From Desulfobacterales bacterium (GTDB taxonomy: Bacteria > Desulfobacterota > Desulfobacteria > Desulfobacterales > JASFBJ01), in the NCBI GenBank assembly GCA_030149585.1, contig JASFBJ010000134.1:1-9620 (forward strand): a stretch of DNA of 9,620 nt, given 5' to 3'. Both the position numbers and the translations under genes were made by a program. Position 1 is the first letter of the stretch. Each line of letters begins with the position of its first letter. Shown here piece by piece: positions 6,004-9,620 of this stretch. Under the pieces are notes generated by a model, which saw only the letters and a list, made by a program, of their open reading frames with translations, had not been told where the DNA came from and ran no database searches.

Positions 6004-9000
6004 TCAGATCATTTTATCAAGTAATTCCAAAGCCTCATCATAATCATAATTATTTATATGGTTTTCAAGATCTGTAACTTCAGAAGTATAAATCTGATCT
6101 TTAACAATTTTTATTTGTTTATCTATCTTTTCAGGATCAGCAGATTTGAGCGCATTGCCGAGTTTTATTAAAATCGGCTTAAGCTTTGCAATATCCACAT
6201 CTGTTTTTTTAAAAGAGATATTTTCAGGATTTTCATCAAGAATTTTCAGCGATTCCAAAACCTGATTTAAAGCTGCTTCAAGCTTATCTATTAATTCAGA
6301 TATAATTTTTCCGGATTTTTCATCCCTGCTGGCATCTTCCAGCTTTTTAGCTGCTTCGTAAAGATCCATGGCTCCTATATTAGCGGAGCTTCCTTTAATA
6401 TTATGGGCCAGACGCAAGAGCCTATCCATCTCCTTTTTCTTAAACGCATCTTTTATCTTTTCCATTATATCGTGATTATTTCTTAAAAATCCAGCCAGAA
6501 TACGTTTAAAAACAGCAGGGTCTAATTTAAGTTCGTTAAGCGCCTTTTTAATGTTGATTCCAGGCAGGTCCGGCGGAAGTATCTGGTGCCCTGAGTCTAA
6601 AACATTTTTATCAGACTTTTTACCAGAGTTTTTATTAGACACTTGTGTTTTTGTTCTGTTTAAATCAAGCTTTTCCTGATCTACAATATCAGATTTTTTT
6701 CTGTTTTTAAGCTCTCTCCACAAGGCGGCAAACAACTTGTCCTGACTGACGGGTTTTGAAATATAGCCGTTCATGCCGGCTTTCAGACATTTTTCTTCAT
6801 CTCCTTTCATGGCATGGGCTGTCATGGCAATTATTGGAAGATTTTTAAATTCAGGATACTTTCTTATCTCTCTGGTGGCTTCATATCCGTCCATAACAGG
6901 CATCTGTATATCCATAAGCAGTGCGTCAAATTGCGATCCCCTGACAGCAGCCACGGCTTCTTTTCCGTTATTGACTATCTTTATAATAAGTCCGGCTTCT
7001 TCCAGAATTGCCTGAGCAATTTCCTGGTTGGTAATATTATCTTCAACAACAAGCACTCTGAACCCTTTGAGGCGTTTCCTGTGAATAGATGCCCTTGTTG
7101 TAATCTGATTTTTCATCTTCGGGCCTTTAGCCTTTTTTTTCCCAAAGGCATCCATGATTGCATCAAAAAGGGTTGACTGACATATCGGCTTGGTTAAAAA
7201 ACCGTTTATACCAACTTTTTCAGCGTAAAGCATCTGTGTGTCATTTCCAAAAGCCGTCATCATAATTATAGGAACATTCAGCTTTAAATCATTTCTGATA
7301 ATACTGGAGGCTTCTAAGCCGTCAAGTTCAGGCATAAGCCAGTCCATCATAACAAGCCCTATGGGATTTTCTCTTGTTTCATCTTCTTTTAACCTCTGCA
7401 GAGAAGCTTGAGCCGAAGATACGGTTTCTACCTTAAAGCCAAATGGCTCAAGCATTTTTTTCATTATACTTCGGCTGTCTTTACAATCATCAACCACTAA
7501 AACATTTAAACCCTGAAGATAATAAGGAGGCATTAATTCCCGCTCTGTTTTTCCGGGTTGTTTGTGAAAAATTGCTGTAAAGCTGAAAGTGCTTCCTTTT
7601 CCAAGTTCACTTTCCACCCAGATTTCACCGCCCATCATCTTAACAAGCTGCTTGCAAATGCAAAGACCCAGCCCTGTTCCCCCATAATTTCGTGTTGTTG
7701 ATGCATCAGCCTGACTAAAAGGCTCAAAAATTTTTTCAATATTTTCAGGCGCTATTCCTATGCCTGTATCTTTAACAAAAAACAGGAGTTTTACTTTGTC
7801 TGATTCTAATGATCCATTCTCAACTCTTTTTACACCAATAAGGATTATACCGCCTTTTTCCGTAAATTTAACGGAATTGCTTACCAGATTAATAAGAATT
7901 TGATATAAACGCAGCTCATCGCCTCTGACTGCTCTGGAAATTTCAGGATCAATATCCACAAGTAATTCAATAAATTTTTTCGATGTCCTGGAAAAAAACA
8001 TATTTATGAGCTTATCGAGAATATCTCCAATTTTAAAGTCACGTATTTCAAGATCAAGCTTTCCTGCTTCTATCTTTGATACATCCAGAATATCGTTAAT
8101 AATTTCAAGGAGTGAATATGCTGAAGTACTTATGATCTGCAGATAATGTTTAGCCTTGTCGGAAATATCTTCGTTTGATAAAAGCTCGGATGCTGCAATA
8201 ATTCCATTCATCGGAGTACGGACTTCATGACTCATATTGGCCAGAAAGTCATCTTTTGCATTGGTTGCCACCTCAGCTTTGTCCTTTGCCTTCCTTAATT
8301 CTTTTTCCAGCCTTTTCATGTTGCTTATATCACGGCCCTCGGTAATCAGCTCAATCACATTTCCTGATTCATCTTTAACCGGCTTAATAGAATAATCCAC
8401 ATGCCCTAATATGTTGTTTTTAAGGGCTATCTGAATCTCAAATCGAACAAATTGCCCTGCTGCCGCTTTTATTACACTATCATATATTTTTTCCTTGACT
8501 TCCCTGGAATATGAAAACCAGGGCGTCTCCCAGTATAATTTTCCAACAACATCAGACTCTTTAATTCCTGCTATCTCCGTTGCGGTTTCGTTGGCACTTA
8601 GCATTACCCCGTCAGGCGCTATCATACCCATTAATTGAAATGTATTATTATAAAGGGCCTTAAATTTAAGTTCACTTTCTCTTTTTATCTTTTCCAGCTT
8701 TTTTCGTGCATTAAGCTCTGATTTCAATTTAATATGAGAAGTTTTAATTTTTCGGTTCAAATTAAAAATCATAATTATGGATACAGCCATTATAAGCAGC
8801 AAAATTATTCCCGCTGCTATCCAGTAACCATAAGTTCGCAGAACATCTATAAGGGTTATCTTTCCCAGATCCTTATACGGACCGATATGCAGCTCTTTTA
8901 AGCATTCACGCACGCTCTGATAGTTTTGGGGAATTGTCCAGCCATAACATTTCCCGGCAAATGCAGCAGCAGAATCAGATGGCATTTTAATAAGGGCGGC

Positions 9001-9620
9001 TGCAACCTTTTCAGCAATTTCACAGCGAACATGTTTAACCCTTGCAAAGGGCCATTCAGGATATTTGCGTGTTGAATGAAGAAAGGGCAAATCTGAACCT
9101 GATCTAAGACCGGAGTTAAACACGTAAAAATTTTCTAATTTAATCTTTCCTTCTGAATCCATTCTCTCTAAGGTATCACTCCTTACTGTGCCGGCATCAA
9201 CTATGCCGTTTTGAACCGCATAAACAACCTTGTCTTGTGTGCCGCCGAATTTAAGCTCTTTAAAATCAGTAAATGGATCAATCCCCTCTGCTTTCATTTC
9301 CCGCCATGCCATAAGCCAGCCTCCAAAAGAAAAGCTGGAAACACCCATAAATTTTTTACCTTTAAGATCCCTTAAAGTTTGCATTTCTTTTCTGTCTGCT
9401 CTGCAAAAAATAACTCCACTATATGTTTTGCATATATTTCCAAAGCACTCATTTTTTAATGTGGCAATCCTGTTAGCCCCGTACTGAAATTCAACTTCCA
9501 CATAAGAGGATGAGTTCGTCAAAATAAAGTCAACCTCTTTATTTTTAACGGAATCTATGCTCTGATTATAATCAAGTGGTATTATTATAAACTGCCTGCC
9601 GGAAATTTTTTCCGACAGAT
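6004..9620 (-). CDS. Hybrid histidine kinase with PhnD-like periplasmic sensor, two receivers and HPt (5' end outside window)
   Basis: A membrane sensor kinase that runs an internal His-Asp-His phosphorelay. The frame stays open to base 9620. The TTG at 9520-9522 is not the start, because the 32 codons before it continue the sensor domain (LSEKISGRQFIIIPLD..., ...KEVDFILTNSSSY). Numbering from that TTG: PhnD/phosphonate-binding-like domain up to about 215 (GVSSFSFGGWLMAW at 60-73, PEWPFARVKHV at 155-165); one membrane helix 232-255; coiled coil to 285; PAS 283-400; HisKA with His432 (MSHEVRTPMNG); HATPase with Asn549, DTGIGI 585-590 and GGTGLGL 614-620; receiver 1 (VVDD 676-679, Asp727, Lys778); receiver 2 (VVEDN 825-829, Asp871, Lys923); HPt about 1000-1090 with His1040 (LAHNIKGSSANIG); and a 75-residue helical tail. 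All key phosphorelay residues are present. The missing part should hold a signal peptide or anchor. First visible gene of the operon. The true ligand is unknown; PhnD-like domains bind varied small molecules. Confidence 0.95.
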   Translation of the reverse strand, partial: LSEKISGRQFIIIPLDYNQSIDSVKNKEVDFILTNSSSYVEVEFQYGANRIATLKNECFGNICKTYSGVIFCRADRKEMQTLRDLKGKKFMGVSSFSFGGWLMAWREMKAEGIDPFTDFKELKFGGTQDKVVYAVQNGIVDAGTVRSDTLERMDSEGKIKLENFYVFNSGLRSGSDLPFLHSTRKYPEWPFARVKHVRCEIAEKVAAALIKMPSDSAAAFAGKCYGWTIPQNYQSVRECLKELHIGPYKDLGKITLIDVLRTYGYWIAAGIILLLIMAVSIIMIFNLNRKIKTSHIKLKSELNARKKLEKIKRESELKFKALYNNTFQLMGMIAPDGVMLSANETATEIAGIKESDVVGKLYWETPWFSYSREVKEKIYDSVIKAAAGQFVRFEIQIALKNNILGHVDYSIKPVKDESGNVIELITEGRDISNMKRLEKELRKAKDKAEVATNAKDDFLANMSHEVRTPMNGIIAASELLSNEDISDKAKHYLQIISTSAYSLLEIINDILDVSKIEAGKLDLEIRDFKIGDILDKLINMFFSRTSKKFIELLVDIDPEISRAVRGDELRLYQILINLVSNSVKFTEKGGIILIGVKRVENGSLESDKVKLLFFVKDTGIGIAPENIEKIFEPFSQADASTTRNYGGTGLGLCICKQLVKMMGGEIWVESELGKGSTFSFTAIFHKQPGKTERELMPPYYLQGLNVLVVDDCKDSRSIMKKMLEPFGFKVETVSSAQASLQRLKEDETRENPIGLVMMDWLMPELDGLEASSIIRNDLKLNVPIIMMTAFGNDTQMLYAEKVGINGFLTKPICQSTLFDAIMDAFGKKKAKGPKMKNQITTRASIHRKRLKGFRVLVVEDNITNQEIAQAILEEAGLIIKIVNNGKEAVAAVRGSQFDALLMDIQMPVMDGYEATREIRKYPEFKNLPIIAMTAHAMKGDEEKCLKAGMNGYISKPVSQDKLFAALWRELKNRKKSDIVDQEKLDLNRTKTQVSNKNSGKKSDKNVLDSGHQILPPDLPGINIKKALNELKLDPAVFKRILAGFLRNNHDIMEKIKDAFKKKEMDRLLRLAHNIKGSSANIGAMDLYEAAKKLEDASRDEKSGKIISELIDKLEAALNQVLESLKILDENPENISFKKTDVDIAKLKPILIKLGNALKSADPEKIDKQIKIVKDQIYTSEVTDLENHINNYDYDEALELLDKMI

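Overview
This looks like a chromosomal window from a Gram-negative, signalling-rich bacterium, most likely Desulfobacterota (Desulfobacterales-type). That placement is inferred from protein style: a diguanylate cyclase starting with the 'KKPTYEELEQRIKKLEEE' coiled-coil lead-in common in that group, a very large hybrid kinase with a PhnD-like sensor, and an HD-GYP response regulator with a 'VADVAEA...RPYRPA' segment. There is no rRNA, tRNA, CRISPR array or insertion sequence to anchor the taxonomy.

Layout. (1) 36-1571, minus: a 511-residue Fic-domain protein (predicted AMP/NMP transferase) with its own near-consensus sigma70 promoter. (2) 1809-2153, minus: a small, highly charged coiled-coil protein of unknown function, whose start is placed inside a longer open frame because of a ribosome-binding site and a promoter. 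(3) 2404-3699, plus: a 12-TM-type major facilitator transporter of unknown substrate, divergent from the coiled-coil gene and with its own extended -10 promoter. (4) 3700-3923: a convergent intergenic gap with no supportable gene. (5) 3924 to the window end, minus: three genes in one direction with gaps of only 37 and 39 bases, read as an operon in the order hybrid histidine kinase (5' end outside the window), HD-GYP response regulator, PAS-GGDEF diguanylate cyclase. This block is visibly more A/T-rich than the transporter gene.

How the genes work together. The last block is the most coherent. A periplasmic PhnD-like ligand-binding domain is joined through one membrane helix to PAS, HisKA, HATPase, two receiver domains and an HPt domain. 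The next gene carries the only free-standing receiver in the window, fused to an HD-GYP cyclic-di-GMP phosphodiesterase. The third gene makes cyclic-di-GMP. The inference is a phosphorelay from HPt His to the HD-GYP receiver Asp, setting cyclic-di-GMP breakdown, with a co-transcribed cyclase to make it. The parts belong to known families; the particular combination is worth checking. The left half (Fic, coiled-coil protein, transporter) shows no clear functional link to it or internally.
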